Made by a program: the position numbers and the translations under genes. 64,000 bases of DNA from Xylanibacter brevis ATCC 19188 (lineage in GTDB: Bacteria > Bacteroidota > Bacteroidia > Bacteroidales > Bacteroidaceae): the NCBI RefSeq assembly GCF_000621725.1, contig NZ_JHXM01000011.1:62001-126000 (forward strand), in the 5' to 3' direction. Positions 1-10,554 of the stretch are shown here, piece after piece; the stretch's first letter is position 1, and each line of letters starts with the position of its first letter. The notes below the pieces were generated by a model. It did no database searches. It was given only the letters and a program-made list of their open reading frames with translations, and was not told the DNA's origin.

Positions 1-66
1 CTGGTGTTGTATATCACTGTGAAAACAATCAAATAATCAAAGAATAACAACAAAAATAATTAAGAT

Positions 67-1383
67 ATGAAAGTTATGAAATTTGGCGGAACCTCAGTAG
101 GATCTCCGCAAAGAATGAAGGAAGTAACTAATCTTGTTACAAAATCAGGAAAACCCGTAATGGTGGTTCTTTCTGCAATGTCTGGTACAACAAACTCTTT
201 GGTTGAGATTTCGGATTATCTATATAAGAAGAATCCAGATGGTGCCAATGAGGTTATCAACAAGTTAGAGCAGAAATACGAGCGTCATTTGCCAGAGTTG
301 TATTCTACAGAAGAATACAGAAAGATAACACACGATTTCCTTGCAGAAGAATTCAACTATCTGCGCTCGTTTACAAAAGAGCTGTTTACTTCTTTTGAAG
401 AAAAAAGCATCGTTGCACAAGGCGAGATGATGTCTACCAACATGGTGGTAAATTACATGAAGGAACTGGGAATTAATGCCGTGTTGCTTAATGCGCTCGA
501 TTTTATGCGAACAGATAAAAATAGCGAGCCAGACCCCGTATATATTAAGGAGAAGCTCGCCGCATTAATGGAGCAGCATAAAGACGTTCAAGTATTTATC
601 ACACAAGGTTTTATTTGCCGTAATGCATATGGTGAAATAGATAACTTACAGCGCGGAGGTTCTGACTATACAGCTTCACTGATAGGCGCTGCCATTGGTG
701 CCGATGAGATCCAAATATGGACAGATATTGATGGCATGCATAACAACGACCCTCGAGTTGTTGATAAGACAGAACCTGTTCATCAGCTTCATTTTGAAGA
801 GGCTGCAGAGCTTGCATATTTTGGAGCTAAGATTCTGCATCCCACATGCGTACAGCCAGCAAAGTATGCAGGCATTCCTGTGCGTTTGTTAAATACGATG
901 GAACCAGAAGCCGAAGGAACCACTATCTCCAACCAGACAGAATACGGAAAGATCAAAGCTGTTGCGGCAAAGGATAATATCATTGCTATTAAGATTAAAT
1001 CTTCACGTATGCTTTTGGCAACTGGATTCTTGCGTAAAGTGTTCGAAATCTTTGAGTCATATCAAACTCCAATTGATATGGTATGTACTTCAGAGGTTGG
1101 TGTTTCTATGTCAATTGACAACTCTGCTCATCTTGGCGAGATTGTTGACGAACTGAAGAAATATGGCACTGTTACCGTAGATACAGGTATGTGTATCATA
1201 TGCGTCGTTGGTGACCTTGACTGGTCAAACATTGGTTTTGAGACAATGGTCATGGATGCAATGAAGAACATCCCCGTTCGCATGATTTCATATGGCGGAA
1301 GCAACTATAATATTTCTTTCCTTATTCGTGAGGAAGACAAAAAGCGTGCTTTACAAAGTCTCAGCGATCAACTCTTTAACTAA
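67..1383 (+). CDS. lysC: Aspartate kinase, monofunctional
   Basis: Phosphorylates L-aspartate, the first step towards lysine, threonine, methionine and diaminopimelate. The N-terminus carries the KFGGTSVG nucleotide/substrate motif (residues 5-12), and an RGGSDYTA motif lies near residue 197. The last ~130 residues look like the paired ACT domains that usually give feedback inhibition by amino acids. At 438 residues it matches monofunctional kinases, with no homoserine dehydrogenase fused. lysA follows after 30 bp, so the two probably form a lysine/diaminopimelate operon. The 66 bases upstream in this window show no TAnnTTTG element, so the promoter or an upstream gene lies outside. Confidence 0.96.
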   Translation: MKVMKFGGTSVGSPQRMKEVTNLVTKSGKPVMVVLSAMSGTTNSLVEISDYLYKKNPDGANEVINKLEQKYERHLPELYSTEEYRKITHDFLAEEFNYLRSFTKELFTSFEEKSIVAQGEMMSTNMVVNYMKELGINAVLLNALDFMRTDKNSEPDPVYIKEKLAALMEQHKDVQVFITQGFICRNAYGEIDNLQRGGSDYTASLIGAAIGADEIQIWTDIDGMHNNDPRVVDKTEPVHQLHFEEAAELAYFGAKILHPTCVQPAKYAGIPVRLLNTMEPEAEGTTISNQTEYGKIKAVAAKDNIIAIKIKSSRMLLATGFLRKVFEIFESYQTPIDMVCTSEVGVSMSIDNSAHLGEIVDELKKYGTVTVDTGMCIICVVGDLDWSNIGFETMVMDAMKNIPVRMISYGGSNYNISFLIREEDKKRALQSLSDQLFN

Positions 1384-1413
1384 ATCACAACAACACAACA
1401 CAATACTATATTC

Positions 1414-2574
1414 ATGAAAGGATTATTCCCTATTGAGAAATTCGGCCATATCAGAACGCCGTTTTACTACTATGATACAGAACTGCTTCGCAAAACGCTA
1501 GATACAATAAAAGAAGAAGCACAAAAGCATGAAGGGTTCTGCGTACATTATGCTATTAAGGCAAACGCCAATCCTAAAGTTTTACGATATATCCGAGAAG
1601 CAGGATTTGGCGCCGACTGTGTCAGTGGTGGTGAAGTAGAAGCATCACTTCGTGCGGGGTTCCCTGCATCGAAGATAGTATATGCTGGCGTCGGAAAGAG
1701 CGACTGGGAAATCAATCTAGGCTTAGACAATGATATCTTCTGCTTTAATGTTGAAAGCATACCAGAGTTGAACGTCATCAATGAACTAGCTCATCAGAAA
1801 GGAAAAATTGCTCGTGTAGCTTTCCGTCTCAATCCCAACGTTGGTGCTCACACTCATGCTAATATCACGACAGGACTAGCAGAAAACAAGTTTGGCATCG
1901 ATATGAGAGATATGGTTAAGGTTATGGAAGAAGCTGCCTATATGGAAAACATCAAGGTAGTTGGTCTTCATTTCCACATCGGCTCTCAAATTTTGGATAT
2001 GGGAGATTTTGAGGCTCTCTGCAATAGGATTAACGATTTGCAGCTTGAATTAGAACGTCATCATCTCACTGTTGAGCATATTAATGTCGGTGGTGGCCTC
2101 GGAATAGATTACCAACATCCAAATCGAGTTCCTATTCCAGACTTTAAGTCGTATTTCAACACATTTGCAAAGAAATTAAAACTACGTCCAGGTCAAACCC
2201 TTCATTTTGAATTGGGTCGTTCTGTAGTAGCACAATGTGGCACGCTTATCACTCGAACGCTCTATGTGAAAGAAGGCTATGTGAAGAAGTTCGCTATTGT
2301 TGATGCAGGATTTACTGATTTAATTCGCCCAGCACTCTATCAGGCATATCACAAGATTGAAAACCTGTCAAGTGATGAAGCATCTGAATCATACGATGTT
2401 GTAGGCCCCATCTGCGAATCTACAGATGTGTTTGCCAAACAGATTGACCTGAACAAAGTACATCGCGGCGATTTGATTGCGATTCGGTCTGCTGGAGCTT
2501 ATGGAGAGATTATGGCTAGCAGCTATAATTGCCGCACACTCCCACAGGGATATACTAGTGATGAATTCGTATAA
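1414..2574 (+). CDS. lysA: Diaminopimelate decarboxylase
   Basis: A PLP enzyme that decarboxylates meso-diaminopimelate to lysine. The fold-type III barrel motif HYAIKANANP contains the PLP lysine at about residue 49. GGGLGID near residue 225 binds the cofactor phosphate, and CESTDVF near residue 332 supplies the active-site cysteine. Its 386 residues are typical of the short Bacteroidetes form. It lies 30 bp after lysC and 6 bp before a glycosyltransferase-like gene, consistent with co-transcription. Confidence 0.96.
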   Translation: MKGLFPIEKFGHIRTPFYYYDTELLRKTLDTIKEEAQKHEGFCVHYAIKANANPKVLRYIREAGFGADCVSGGEVEASLRAGFPASKIVYAGVGKSDWEINLGLDNDIFCFNVESIPELNVINELAHQKGKIARVAFRLNPNVGAHTHANITTGLAENKFGIDMRDMVKVMEEAAYMENIKVVGLHFHIGSQILDMGDFEALCNRINDLQLELERHHLTVEHINVGGGLGIDYQHPNRVPIPDFKSYFNTFAKKLKLRPGQTLHFELGRSVVAQCGTLITRTLYVKEGYVKKFAIVDAGFTDLIRPALYQAYHKIENLSSDEASESYDVVGPICESTDVFAKQIDLNKVHRGDLIAIRSAGAYGEIMASSYNCRTLPQGYTSDEFV

Positions 2575-2580
2575 AACGAA

Positions 2581-3525
2581 GTGAATATGCGTATATTGAA
2601 TGTTTATTCTCATGATAATCACCAGTTAGCACGTTATGTAAACATGCTATGTTCGGAGATGCCGTCTTCTATTGATATGAAGAGTGTAGATGACTCTCTA
2701 GACATGAAGAAGACCCTTGAGAATATTCATCCCGATATCATACATATTCATGGTTCAATAAAATGGAATATTACGAACGACTTCCGAATTGTCATTTCAC
2801 CTCATGGCGAAAATATAAATCGTGACGCATATGTTGTGATTGCCAGAAGTGAAATGGAACGAAAAAAACTATCAGAAACTTACGAACGTTTGGAAGTCGT
2901 TCGCAATCCATTTTTAACCAAAACAACAGCAAATGATGCATGTTGTAATCAGTTGGAAGCAATATACCGTAAAGTCATTGACTCCGATGTATTTCCTTTG
3001 ATGGATTCAAATACCATACAGATGATGCATGCAATGTTGAAAGCAGGTATTACAGGAGATGCACGTTGGGTTCAACTTGAGGAGTTCCATCCGGTTGACT
3101 GGCATAAGCTTCACATCTATGCACACTATCAGGGAATATCAGATATTATTAGATCTGGTGCCACAGTTCTTGATCTACAAGAACCGACTTCTCAAGTGAT
3201 CAACTCATATCTTCCTCCTCATTATAATGAACCGATACCATTAGAACGTCATGATGCAACAAGTATAATAACAAAAATCATAGAAGGTGATGTTGCTTTA
3301 CTTCGCTTTGTAGAATTAGACATTGCCTTGCGACGCGGAGACATTGACGAAGAAAGTTTTCTTCACGACCTAAAGGAATTGCATTTCGATACTTACCTTC
3401 CAAGTATTTTGCAGATACTTAAAGAAACTACATGGTTGGACGAAGGATTTATGCCTTGTCTCCCTCAAAACAATAAATATACAAACAAATTACGGACTTT
3501 GATGGCTAATTATCTAAGAATATGA
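2581..3525 (+). CDS. Glycosyltransferase-like protein of unknown role
   Basis: A 314-residue protein whose first ~130 residues resemble the N-terminal half of GT-B (family 4) glycosyltransferases: a RILNVYS start, HPDIIHIHGS near residue 60, an ISPHG strand, and VVRNPF, equivalent to the linker motif before the donor-binding half. The second half does not show the usual E-x7-E donor site, so activity is doubtful. The frame opens with GTG at 2581 and has ATG at 2587; either could be the start. Its stop overlaps the start of fbp (ATGA, 3522-3525), so translation is probably coupled. I do not know the substrate. Confidence 0.6.
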   Translation: MNMRILNVYSHDNHQLARYVNMLCSEMPSSIDMKSVDDSLDMKKTLENIHPDIIHIHGSIKWNITNDFRIVISPHGENINRDAYVVIARSEMERKKLSETYERLEVVRNPFLTKTTANDACCNQLEAIYRKVIDSDVFPLMDSNTIQMMHAMLKAGITGDARWVQLEEFHPVDWHKLHIYAHYQGISDIIRSGATVLDLQEPTSQVINSYLPPHYNEPIPLERHDATSIITKIIEGDVALLRFVELDIALRRGDIDEESFLHDLKELHFDTYLPSILQILKETTWLDEGFMPCLPQNNKYTNKLRTLMANYLRI

Positions 3526-5480
3526 TAGACGAACGCTACTTACATCTCTTATCTACGACCTATCCTACCGCAGCAGATGCTGCTAGTGAAATAATTAACT
3601 TAGAAGCTATACTAAACCTACCCAAAGGGACAGAACATTTTTTAGCTGATATTCATGGAGAACATGAAGCATTTCTACATATTTTGAAGAATGCCTCTGG
3701 TAACATCAAACGCAAAGTCTCCGAGATATTTGGGAATACCATTCGTGAAAGCGACAAGAAAGAACTTTGTACTCTGATTTATTATCCTGAGCAGAAATTG
3801 GAGTTAGTCAAGGCTAATGAAGACAATATTGACGATTGGTACCAAACAACTATACACCAGTTGGTTCGTGTCTGCCGTGATGTTTCTAGCAAATACACCC
3901 GTTCAAAAGTTAGAAAATCACTTCCCGTTGAGTTCTCGTATATAATAGAAGAGCTATTACACGAAAGTCTAGACGACCAAGACAAAGCTGCCTATGTGTC
4001 AGTTATTGTAGATACAATCATCTCTACAGGAAGAGCCGATGATTTTATAGTTGCCATTTGTAATGTAATACATCGTCTGGCTATAGATCAACTACATATT
4101 TTAGGCGACATCTATGATCGTGGTCCTGGAGCACATATCATTATGGACACTTTACGCCAATATCATTCTTGGGATATACAATGGGGAAATCACGACGTAT
4201 TATGGATGGGAGCTGCTGCAGGAAATGATGCTTGTATTTGCAACGTTCTAAGATTGTCATTAAGATATGCCAATCTCGCAACACTCGAGGAAGGATATGG
4301 AATTAATCTTGTACCTTTAGCAACTTTTGCTCTAGATGTTTACAAGGATGATCCTTGCACAGAATTTATGCCATTACTTGTTAAAGGACAGTCTTTAGAC
4401 GAAAAGACGATTCACCTAATAGCCAAGATGCATAAAGCCATTTCTGTCATTCAATTCAAAGAAGAAGCTAGAATTTTCCATCGCCGTAAGGATTGGCAGA
4501 TGGAAGATCGCTGTATGCTAGAAAATATCGACTACAAAAATGCCACCTGTATTGTAAATGGTATTTCATATAAAATGAACAGTTGTTATTTTCCTACAAT
4601 CAATGAGAACAACTGTAATGAATTAACGACAGAAGAATCCACCTTGTTAAGCAAGCTACATCACTCTTTCCGTGTCAGCGAGAAACTTCGTAAACATATA
4701 CAAACGATGCTAAGTCATGGATGCATGTATAACATATGCAATCAGAACCTCCTTTTCCATGCTTCAATCCCATTGAATGCTGATGGCTCATTGAAAAGAG
4801 TGAAAATTCTGAACCGAGAGTTATGTGGTCTAGAACTTATGGATTATATTGGCCAAATGATTCGTTCTGCTTTTCAAAATGACACCCCACAGGACATAAA
4901 AGAATATGCAAAAGATTATTTCTTATATCTTTGGTGTGGAAAGGATTCTCCATTATTTGACAAGTCAAAGATGGCTACCTTTGAAAGGTATTTCTTATCT
5001 GACAAAATTACGTACCAAGAGGAAAAAGGATATTATTATAAGTTAAGAGACTCCATAGAAGTGTGTGATCGGATTCTTGATGCTTTTGGTATTCAGGGGG
5101 AAAATCGACATATCATAAATGGACATGTGCCTGTACATGCATCAAAAGGAGAAAATCCCATTAAGGCCGGAGGACGTTTAATGGTAATTGACGGCGGTTT
5201 TTCCGAAGCATATCATAAAGAAACAGGTATAGCTGGCTACACATTAGTATATCATAGTCGTGGATTCCAGTTGGTACAACATGAACCATTCACTAATGCT
5301 AATGATGCTGTTTTAAGAGGTACTGACATCAAATCAACAACCCAAATTGTAGAATTGTCAGCTCATAGAATGCATGTTTCAGATACTGACAAAGGTCGTG
5401 AGCTACGTGAGCAAATTCAAGATCTTAAAGATTTGCTTTATGCATACAGACATGGCATTATTAAAGAAAAAAGGGTATAA
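3522..5480 (+). CDS. fbp: Class III fructose-1,6-bisphosphatase
   Basis: Hydrolyses fructose-1,6-bisphosphate in gluconeogenesis. The 652-residue length and the metallophosphoesterase motifs GDIYDRGPGAH (about residue 194), GNHDVLWMGAAAG (about 221) and NGHVPV (about 533) are those of the FBPase class III family of Firmicutes and Bacteroidetes, which is unrelated to E. coli Fbp. It overlaps the preceding gene by 4 bp. The stop codon directly abuts the stop of the convergent AbgT-like gene at 5481, and no terminator is visible between them. Confidence 0.95.
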   Translation: MIDERYLHLLSTTYPTAADAASEIINLEAILNLPKGTEHFLADIHGEHEAFLHILKNASGNIKRKVSEIFGNTIRESDKKELCTLIYYPEQKLELVKANEDNIDDWYQTTIHQLVRVCRDVSSKYTRSKVRKSLPVEFSYIIEELLHESLDDQDKAAYVSVIVDTIISTGRADDFIVAICNVIHRLAIDQLHILGDIYDRGPGAHIIMDTLRQYHSWDIQWGNHDVLWMGAAAGNDACICNVLRLSLRYANLATLEEGYGINLVPLATFALDVYKDDPCTEFMPLLVKGQSLDEKTIHLIAKMHKAISVIQFKEEARIFHRRKDWQMEDRCMLENIDYKNATCIVNGISYKMNSCYFPTINENNCNELTTEESTLLSKLHHSFRVSEKLRKHIQTMLSHGCMYNICNQNLLFHASIPLNADGSLKRVKILNRELCGLELMDYIGQMIRSAFQNDTPQDIKEYAKDYFLYLWCGKDSPLFDKSKMATFERYFLSDKITYQEEKGYYYKLRDSIEVCDRILDAFGIQGENRHIINGHVPVHASKGENPIKAGGRLMVIDGGFSEAYHKETGIAGYTLVYHSRGFQLVQHEPFTNANDAVLRGTDIKSTTQIVELSAHRMHVSDTDKGRELREQIQDLKDLLYAYRHGIIKEKRV

Positions 5481-6062
5481 TCAATTTATCACATAAACCA
5501 ACGAGTTTATCAATTGCATAACAAAAACGTATAGCACCAAGTATGGTGCTATTGTTTTTATACCATCCCCCATCGCAGCTATTATGGTAGAAGCTGATGC
5601 GAACCTCTTTGTAATAAGACCATAGATAATACTTGCCAAAGAAAAGATAAAAGCAATAATTGGAACAACAGCTCTGCTAAACGCAGATGACCATAGCCCT
5701 CCTGTCGCAGAACGAAGAATAGCATGTGATGGCAACGAAATATAAAATATAAACGAAACGTACACCACGACAACAAACAAAACTATCCTAAATGCGCCAT
5801 AATGGCGTATGTCGTGATTATAATGTCCAATTCCGCAATTCCTAACACACCCCCATGTGATAGAAAGAAGAAGTATCCAAATAAGAACTTCCGTTTGCAG
5901 TCCATCTACAAAACTGCCAAAGAACCACCTGATTCCCTCCGCAGAAAGAAGAGAACGTATCCCCTCTACTTCAATGGCAGACATTAACCACGAAGCAAGT
6001 ACTAGCATAACTTCTAATATGCATAAAAAGACTACAAGAAAACCAATAATTCTATTCTTCAT
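5481..6062 (-). CDS. Short AbgT-like membrane protein
   Basis: About 193 residues with five or so hydrophobic segments. The final ~75 residues (AILRSATGGLW, then a helix, then IIYGLITKRF and a MGDGIKTIAPYLVLY segment) resemble the middle of AbgT-family p-aminobenzoyl-glutamate transporters. The N-terminal EGIRWFFGSFVDGL resembles the first part of the same family. A full AbgT protein has about 500 residues; the helical hairpins that form the substrate site are missing here. The ATG at 6062 is preferred over one at 6080 because it overlaps the response regulator by only 11 bp (ATGAAGAATAG). The family link is from memory of AbgT sequences; the function is unknown. Confidence 0.55.
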   Translation of the reverse strand: MKNRIIGFLVVFLCILEVMLVLASWLMSAIEVEGIRSLLSAEGIRWFFGSFVDGLQTEVLIWILLLSITWGCVRNCGIGHYNHDIRHYGAFRIVLFVVVVYVSFIFYISLPSHAILRSATGGLWSSAFSRAVVPIIAFIFSLASIIYGLITKRFASASTIIAAMGDGIKTIAPYLVLYVFVMQLINSLVYVIN

Positions 6063-6768
6063 CTGGTTCCAGGTTATCAATGTCTAAGATATGGAGTTCT
6101 ATGGCTCTTACAACAAGACGGGTGGCATTGACGCTTTTCCCATCTGGAAACAATTTCTGTATTAATTCATTTTGGCGTTTTTCCAGACTTTTAACGCCAA
6201 AAGGCATTGCTCTCAATTGCGTTATTTGATCCTTCGTGTAGCCAAGTGCCAAATGACGCAAGAATCGTTCATCATATTCATCTATTTCATAGTTGATGAG
6301 TGCCTCTTGTTTAGCAATTTGCGCACCAATACTCTTTTTAAATCGCTCCACAATTTTTTTAAGAATCGGCTCGTTAAAGACAAGTTGTTTACCTTCCATT
6401 ACAGCCGAAACATCATTGCGTGTCAGCAGCTCGCCTGTCTTTAGAATAATACCGTCAGCTCCCGCATCTAGCACGTCAACCCACAGTTTCTCATTTAGTA
6501 TTTCACCTGTAAATATTAAAACCTTTATTTCAGGGTGCAGTTCTTTAGTCTGACGACAGATCTCTACTCCAACAGTCGTAGAACCACCTAATCCTAAATC
6601 CAATAAGACAAGGTCAGGCAGTTGCTTTTTTAACAAATGCCAATAGGCAGATTCTGTATCCGCTGTTCCAATTATTTCTGCCTCAGGAATCTCTTTATTT
6701 ATAATACCTTCAGTCCCTTTCAATTCTAAGGGAACGTCTTCTACGATAATTACTTTGAAGTTTTGCAT
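6052..6768 (-). CDS. Response regulator, receiver plus LuxR-like DNA-binding domain
   Basis: Residues 1-125 form a receiver domain: the acidic pair in VIIVEDVP, the phospho-acceptor aspartate in LVLLDLGLGG, the threonine in LIFTGE and the lysine in GIILKTG. The last ~70 residues resemble a divergent LuxR/GerE helix-turn-helix (LALGYTKDQITQL, then a recognition helix near VKSLEKRQNELIQKLF). The start overlaps the end of the adjacent sensor kinase by 19 bp, so they are a cognate pair translated together. Targets cannot be read from the sequence; its operon with kdgK and eda suggests a link to uronate/ketodeoxygluconate use (inference). Confidence 0.9.
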   Translation of the reverse strand: MQNFKVIIVEDVPLELKGTEGIINKEIPEAEIIGTADTESAYWHLLKKQLPDLVLLDLGLGGSTTVGVEICRQTKELHPEIKVLIFTGEILNEKLWVDVLDAGADGIILKTGELLTRNDVSAVMEGKQLVFNEPILKKIVERFKKSIGAQIAKQEALINYEIDEYDERFLRHLALGYTKDQITQLRAMPFGVKSLEKRQNELIQKLFPDGKSVNATRLVVRAIELHILDIDNLEPDEE

Positions 6769-9700
6769 ACTCGTGGAAATATAACATTGATAATCACTTT
6801 GTCATCTTTTCTTTCTGCCCAAATACCACAGCTGTGTAAATTGGTAATATTACCTAGATCTCTCACAATCTGTTTACATATTAGCAATGGTATATGTTCG
6901 ATGCTTGGTGCAAAAAGATTCTTCAACTCTTCATCTGTTATTGACACTTGCTTCAGATTAACTTGGCAAGCTATATATCTATTATCTCGTGGTACATAAT
7001 TAATAGTTTCAATCTGACCACTAAACACCTTTCTCAACAAATCAAAAAGCATTTTCAGTTGCAGTTCGTTTGCTAAAATCTCATGATCACACTCTGACAG
7101 CCTAGTAGAATGCTCGTTTGCTTGTTTATTGGCATGTTCACTTAGAATACCATAAATCTCACGATAATAGGCGACGGTATCGATAAGAGATTTTAAATCT
7201 CCATCATTTAAAAGTTGCCGTATTCGACCAGGGTAATACATCGTTTCATGCTTAAGTGAAGAAAGACAATTGTCCAGCACAGCATTTGTTACGTAAAGAT
7301 TACCTTCTTCATAACGTATTCTATTTAGCTCATCTTCCTTCATTTTCAACTGCTCTCGAATGCTGTTCTGGCGTTGTGCAGAATTATTAAGTTTAACAAT
7401 AACATGCCAAACGATGACCACGATGATGGAAAACAGTAAGATTACTAATAGTATAATTGCTATTTGCTTATTGCTTTGTGACTGTTGTATTTTTCTACAA
7501 TAATCATCCAATGTAGCATCCGCAGACAATTCCTTAAACAAGAGAGTGTATATTCTGTTGTTGTAATGATATAGTGTCCAATCGTGAAGTGCCAGAGCAG
7601 CTACCGCACTCTCGTTTCGAATATCTAATATGACGTTATAATTAATATCAATAGAATCGTGTAGCCAAAGAATCTCCGGAATTACCGCATTATCCGCATA
7701 CTCCATCAAAGTATCTTTTCCTTGTGCGCATATCTTTAGATACTGTTCATTGATCTTTTGTCTACCTAAATTTGCAAAAGTCAAAGCCTTTTCATAATCC
7801 CCATTAATATTACAGAAATAAGCAGAGTCAGCATAGATACTTGCTTGTTCTATTGGAGTCATGGCAGACACATTCAGAGGAATCAATGAGGCTATAACAA
7901 AAGATAAAAGAGAAAGACTTCTACTTAACATCTTTACAACGCCTTTAGGCAGTCGGAAATAGAACCGGCTACCCTCGCCTTTTGAACTTTCACAACTGAT
8001 AGTACATACATTGAATATTTTACTAGTCTTGCGATATTTCTCAATGATTCCCTTGCAGTTTACAAGTCCATAACCATGACCACCTTCTATCTTGTGTTCA
8101 AATATATGCGCTGCTGTGTTCTCATCCATTCCAATGCCCGTATCTTTAATTGAGATTTCGACATAATCATCGGATTCCTCAGAATAGATGGAAACGACAT
8201 CTCCTTCTCTCGTAAATTTACGTGCATTATCAGCCAGCGTGTTCAACATAAACACTGTCAGTATCTTGTCAGCCTTCACCGTAGCATTTGTCGGAACAAT
8301 GTTCAACTGAACATGTTTCATATTAAATCCCATTTCGCTCTTTGCTACAATATTAAATATTTCCTGCAGCGGGAAGGATTCTATATGTAGATTTAAGTCT
8401 CCTTGATGTAGCTTTATCCAGTTGGTTAAAACATCGTTGTCTTTTTCTATCTGCTCCGTCAGCTCATTGACATAGGTAATAGAGTCAATATCGATATGGT
8501 CGTTGGGCGACTTGATTGCATATAGTATTCTATCTATCAGTGGAGTAATACTATTTACAAGAGAAATCTTTGCACGATGTTCCACTAGAGCACGTTGCTC
8601 ATTCTCACAATGCAGTGTTGCTATATCTATCTGTTCTTGAATCTCTTCTATTTCATTGACAATCTCTTCATCTTCAACATAATTATTTCTTCGATGACGT
8701 AGAAGTCTGCGATAATAGAGTACACAAACCAAGGTAGCAACAAAACCTATAACAATACAAAGAACGATTAATAAATCATTCAATTGCGACAGCTGATACT
8801 CCAACTGTCCGGCTCTAGCCTCCAGTGAGCGATCTTGACGTGTTTGTTCTTGTAAATCAAGATAGCGATTTCTATTCAGATCACTATTTCGTTTATTGTT
8901 TATAGCCGCATAGACCACACTCAACTGTTCACAAATACTAGCAACCAGGTCTGGTGCTTGGTTTATAGTGGAGTCAGAAAGGGCTTTTTCTAAGTACAAC
9001 AGAGCCTGTTCGTAGTCTTGATGGGCCCAATAGCAGGACGCTAATGTTCTATAAGCACCCGCAATTTGGTAAACATCCCCGTATTGGCAAAATAAAATCA
9101 GTGCACTATCAGCCAATGCAGGTGCATAATACTCATCCAAATGATGTTCAGCTAGTCCTTCTAACGAATTGGCCATGAAAAATGTATACTGTCCCTCCTT
9201 TGCTAATTCATAGCACCTTGTTAGATATACAATTTCTTTTTCATTGATATCATCTTGAGTACCCTGATTAATCACACCACCGGCACCAATATTATATAGG
9301 TAGTTCAGATATTGGGCAGTGTCACTTTCCAGATCAACGGATATTTCATCCATAGCCTGTATAGACTGTCGTTCCAGTCCTACATAATAATAGTAGGTGG
9401 AGGTGATCAGAGACATCTCACTTTTGGCATAGCTTAACCGATGCTTCTGACGCTCGTCGAGCATTTCTGTATCTTCCTCTATTCTGGCCAATGACTGTAG
9501 GGCCTTCATACGAAAATCATAAAACTCTCGATTATGTGAACGACGTTGACATAATCGCATCTGTTGAACATACGCAACAAGAAGTTCAATATGATTGTCC
9601 GTTAATAGAGGGATTTGACGAAGCAGGCTGTCAGCCTGATCGTATTGCATTCGAATAATGTGAACGAATGCAAGATTATTAAAAGCTTCTGCCTTTCCAT

Positions 9701-9881
9701 CAGGGTAATTATCTGAGAGGTTGATAGCAACATTCGCATAATGCTTGACTGAATCTAAGTCACGATAATGAAAGGCATAAGAAAGAGAATTCAGCTTGTC
9801 CACCGCTTGTCTATTAGACGGTGAACAAGCTGAAAGAAATAATATTGCGGTGACTATATTAAGCGCGAGCTTTTGCCACAT
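6750..9881 (-). CDS. Giant sensor histidine kinase with two kinase-like units
   Basis: 1,043 residues. Order: lipoprotein signal with lipobox LSAC (Cys19), TPR-like helices to ~360, a transmembrane helix ~367-390, a dimerisation-like region, then an intact ATPase domain with DNARKF (~549), DTGIGMD (~582) and GHGYGL (~602). A second signal-peptide-like helix follows (~650-673), then another extracytoplasmic stretch, a transmembrane helix (~804-827), a helix with [10 protein letters not shown] (~879, possible phospho-histidine) and a degenerate ATPase-like end without G boxes. I recall this as the DUF5112-HATPase-DUF5113 architecture of Bacteroidales. It overlaps eda by 23 bp and its regulator by 19 bp. 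The lipobox supports the chosen start. Confidence 0.88.
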   Translation of the reverse strand: MWQKLALNIVTAILFLSACSPSNRQAVDKLNSLSYAFHYRDLDSVKHYANVAINLSDNYPDGKAEAFNNLAFVHIIRMQYDQADSLLRQIPLLTDNHIELLVAYVQQMRLCQRRSHNREFYDFRMKALQSLARIEEDTEMLDERQKHRLSYAKSEMSLITSTYYYYVGLERQSIQAMDEISVDLESDTAQYLNYLYNIGAGGVINQGTQDDINEKEIVYLTRCYELAKEGQYTFFMANSLEGLAEHHLDEYYAPALADSALILFCQYGDVYQIAGAYRTLASCYWAHQDYEQALLYLEKALSDSTINQAPDLVASICEQLSVVYAAINNKRNSDLNRNRYLDLQEQTRQDRSLEARAGQLEYQLSQLNDLLIVLCIVIGFVATLVCVLYYRRLLRHRRNNYVEDEEIVNEIEEIQEQIDIATLHCENEQRALVEHRAKISLVNSITPLIDRILYAIKSPNDHIDIDSITYVNELTEQIEKDNDVLTNWIKLHQGDLNLHIESFPLQEIFNIVAKSEMGFNMKHVQLNIVPTNATVKADKILTVFMLNTLADNARKFTREGDVVSIYSEESDDYVEISIKDTGIGMDENTAAHIFEHKIEGGHGYGLVNCKGIIEKYRKTSKIFNVCTISCESSKGEGSRFYFRLPKGVVKMLSRSLSLLSFVIASLIPLNVSAMTPIEQASIYADSAYFCNINGDYEKALTFANLGRQKINEQYLKICAQGKDTLMEYADNAVIPEILWLHDSIDINYNVILDIRNESAVAALALHDWTLYHYNNRIYTLLFKELSADATLDDYCRKIQQSQSNKQIAIILLVILLFSIIVVIVWHVIVKLNNSAQRQNSIREQLKMKEDELNRIRYEEGNLYVTNAVLDNCLSSLKHETMYYPGRIRQLLNDGDLKSLIDTVAYYREIYGILSEHANKQANEHSTRLSECDHEILANELQLKMLFDLLRKVFSGQIETINYVPRDNRYIACQVNLKQVSITDEELKNLFAPSIEHIPLLICKQIVRDLGNITNLHSCGIWAERKDDKVIINVIFPRVCKTSK

Positions 9882-10527
9882 AACCCAGTGCCTCCTTGCA
9901 CTTGTTGGTCACGTACTGCCAATCGCCAGCCTTAACGATGTCGCTTGGGAAGAGTTTTGATCCCATACCTACACAGAATACGCCTGCTTTAAACCACTTG
10001 GTCAGGTTCTCTTCTTCTGGAGCTACGCCACCAGTGACCATGATTTTAGACCAAGGCATTGGTGCCTTCAAACCTTTCACCATATTCGGTCCAACCACAT
10101 CACCAGGGAATACTTTTGTCAGATCACAACCCAACTCTTGAGCTTTACCTATTTCAGATACAGTCATACATCCAGGACAGTATGGAACCAGTCGTCTGTT
10201 GCAAACTGGCGCAATCTCTGGGTTGAACAGAGGACCAACAACAAAGTTTGCACCCAACTGGAGATATAATGCAGCAGTAGGAGCATCTACAACAGAACCA
10301 ATTCCTAATGCCAGCTCAGGACATTCCATGTCTGCCCACTTTACCAACTCTCCGAAAATCTCATGTGCGAAATCGCCACGATTAGTAAACTCGAATGCGC
10401 GTACACCTCCTTCGTAGCAAGCCTTTACTACATTCTTACATGTTTCTAAGTCTTTGTGGTAGAAAACAGGCACCATACCTGTATCACCTATCTTTTTTAG
10501 TACAGCTATTTTATCAAATTTTGCCAT
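9859..10527 (-). CDS. eda: 2-dehydro-3-deoxy-phosphogluconate (KDPG/KHG) aldolase
   Basis: Cleaves KDPG to pyruvate and glyceraldehyde-3-phosphate. The class I aldolase motifs are present: AFEFTNRG with the catalytic glutamate, the Schiff-base lysine in DLTKVFPGD (about residue 137), and the phosphate-binding [11 protein letters not shown] segment. At 222 residues it is the usual size. It lies 27 bp after kdgK, so the pair catalyses the last two steps of hexuronate (pectin) breakdown: KDG to KDPG to triose. Its end overlaps the sensor kinase start by 23 bp. Confidence 0.94.
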   Translation of the reverse strand: MAKFDKIAVLKKIGDTGMVPVFYHKDLETCKNVVKACYEGGVRAFEFTNRGDFAHEIFGELVKWADMECPELALGIGSVVDAPTAALYLQLGANFVVGPLFNPEIAPVCNRRLVPYCPGCMTVSEIGKAQELGCDLTKVFPGDVVGPNMVKGLKAPMPWSKIMVTGGVAPEEENLTKWFKAGVFCVGMGSKLFPSDIVKAGDWQYVTNKCKEALGYVAKARA

Positions 10528-10554
10528 AGTAGTAGTTCTTCTTTATGTGTCATA

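Noticed and set aside
1..66. Lysine riboswitch before lysC
   Set aside because: Only 66 bases are available and no conserved element can be recognised; any such element would lie outside the window.
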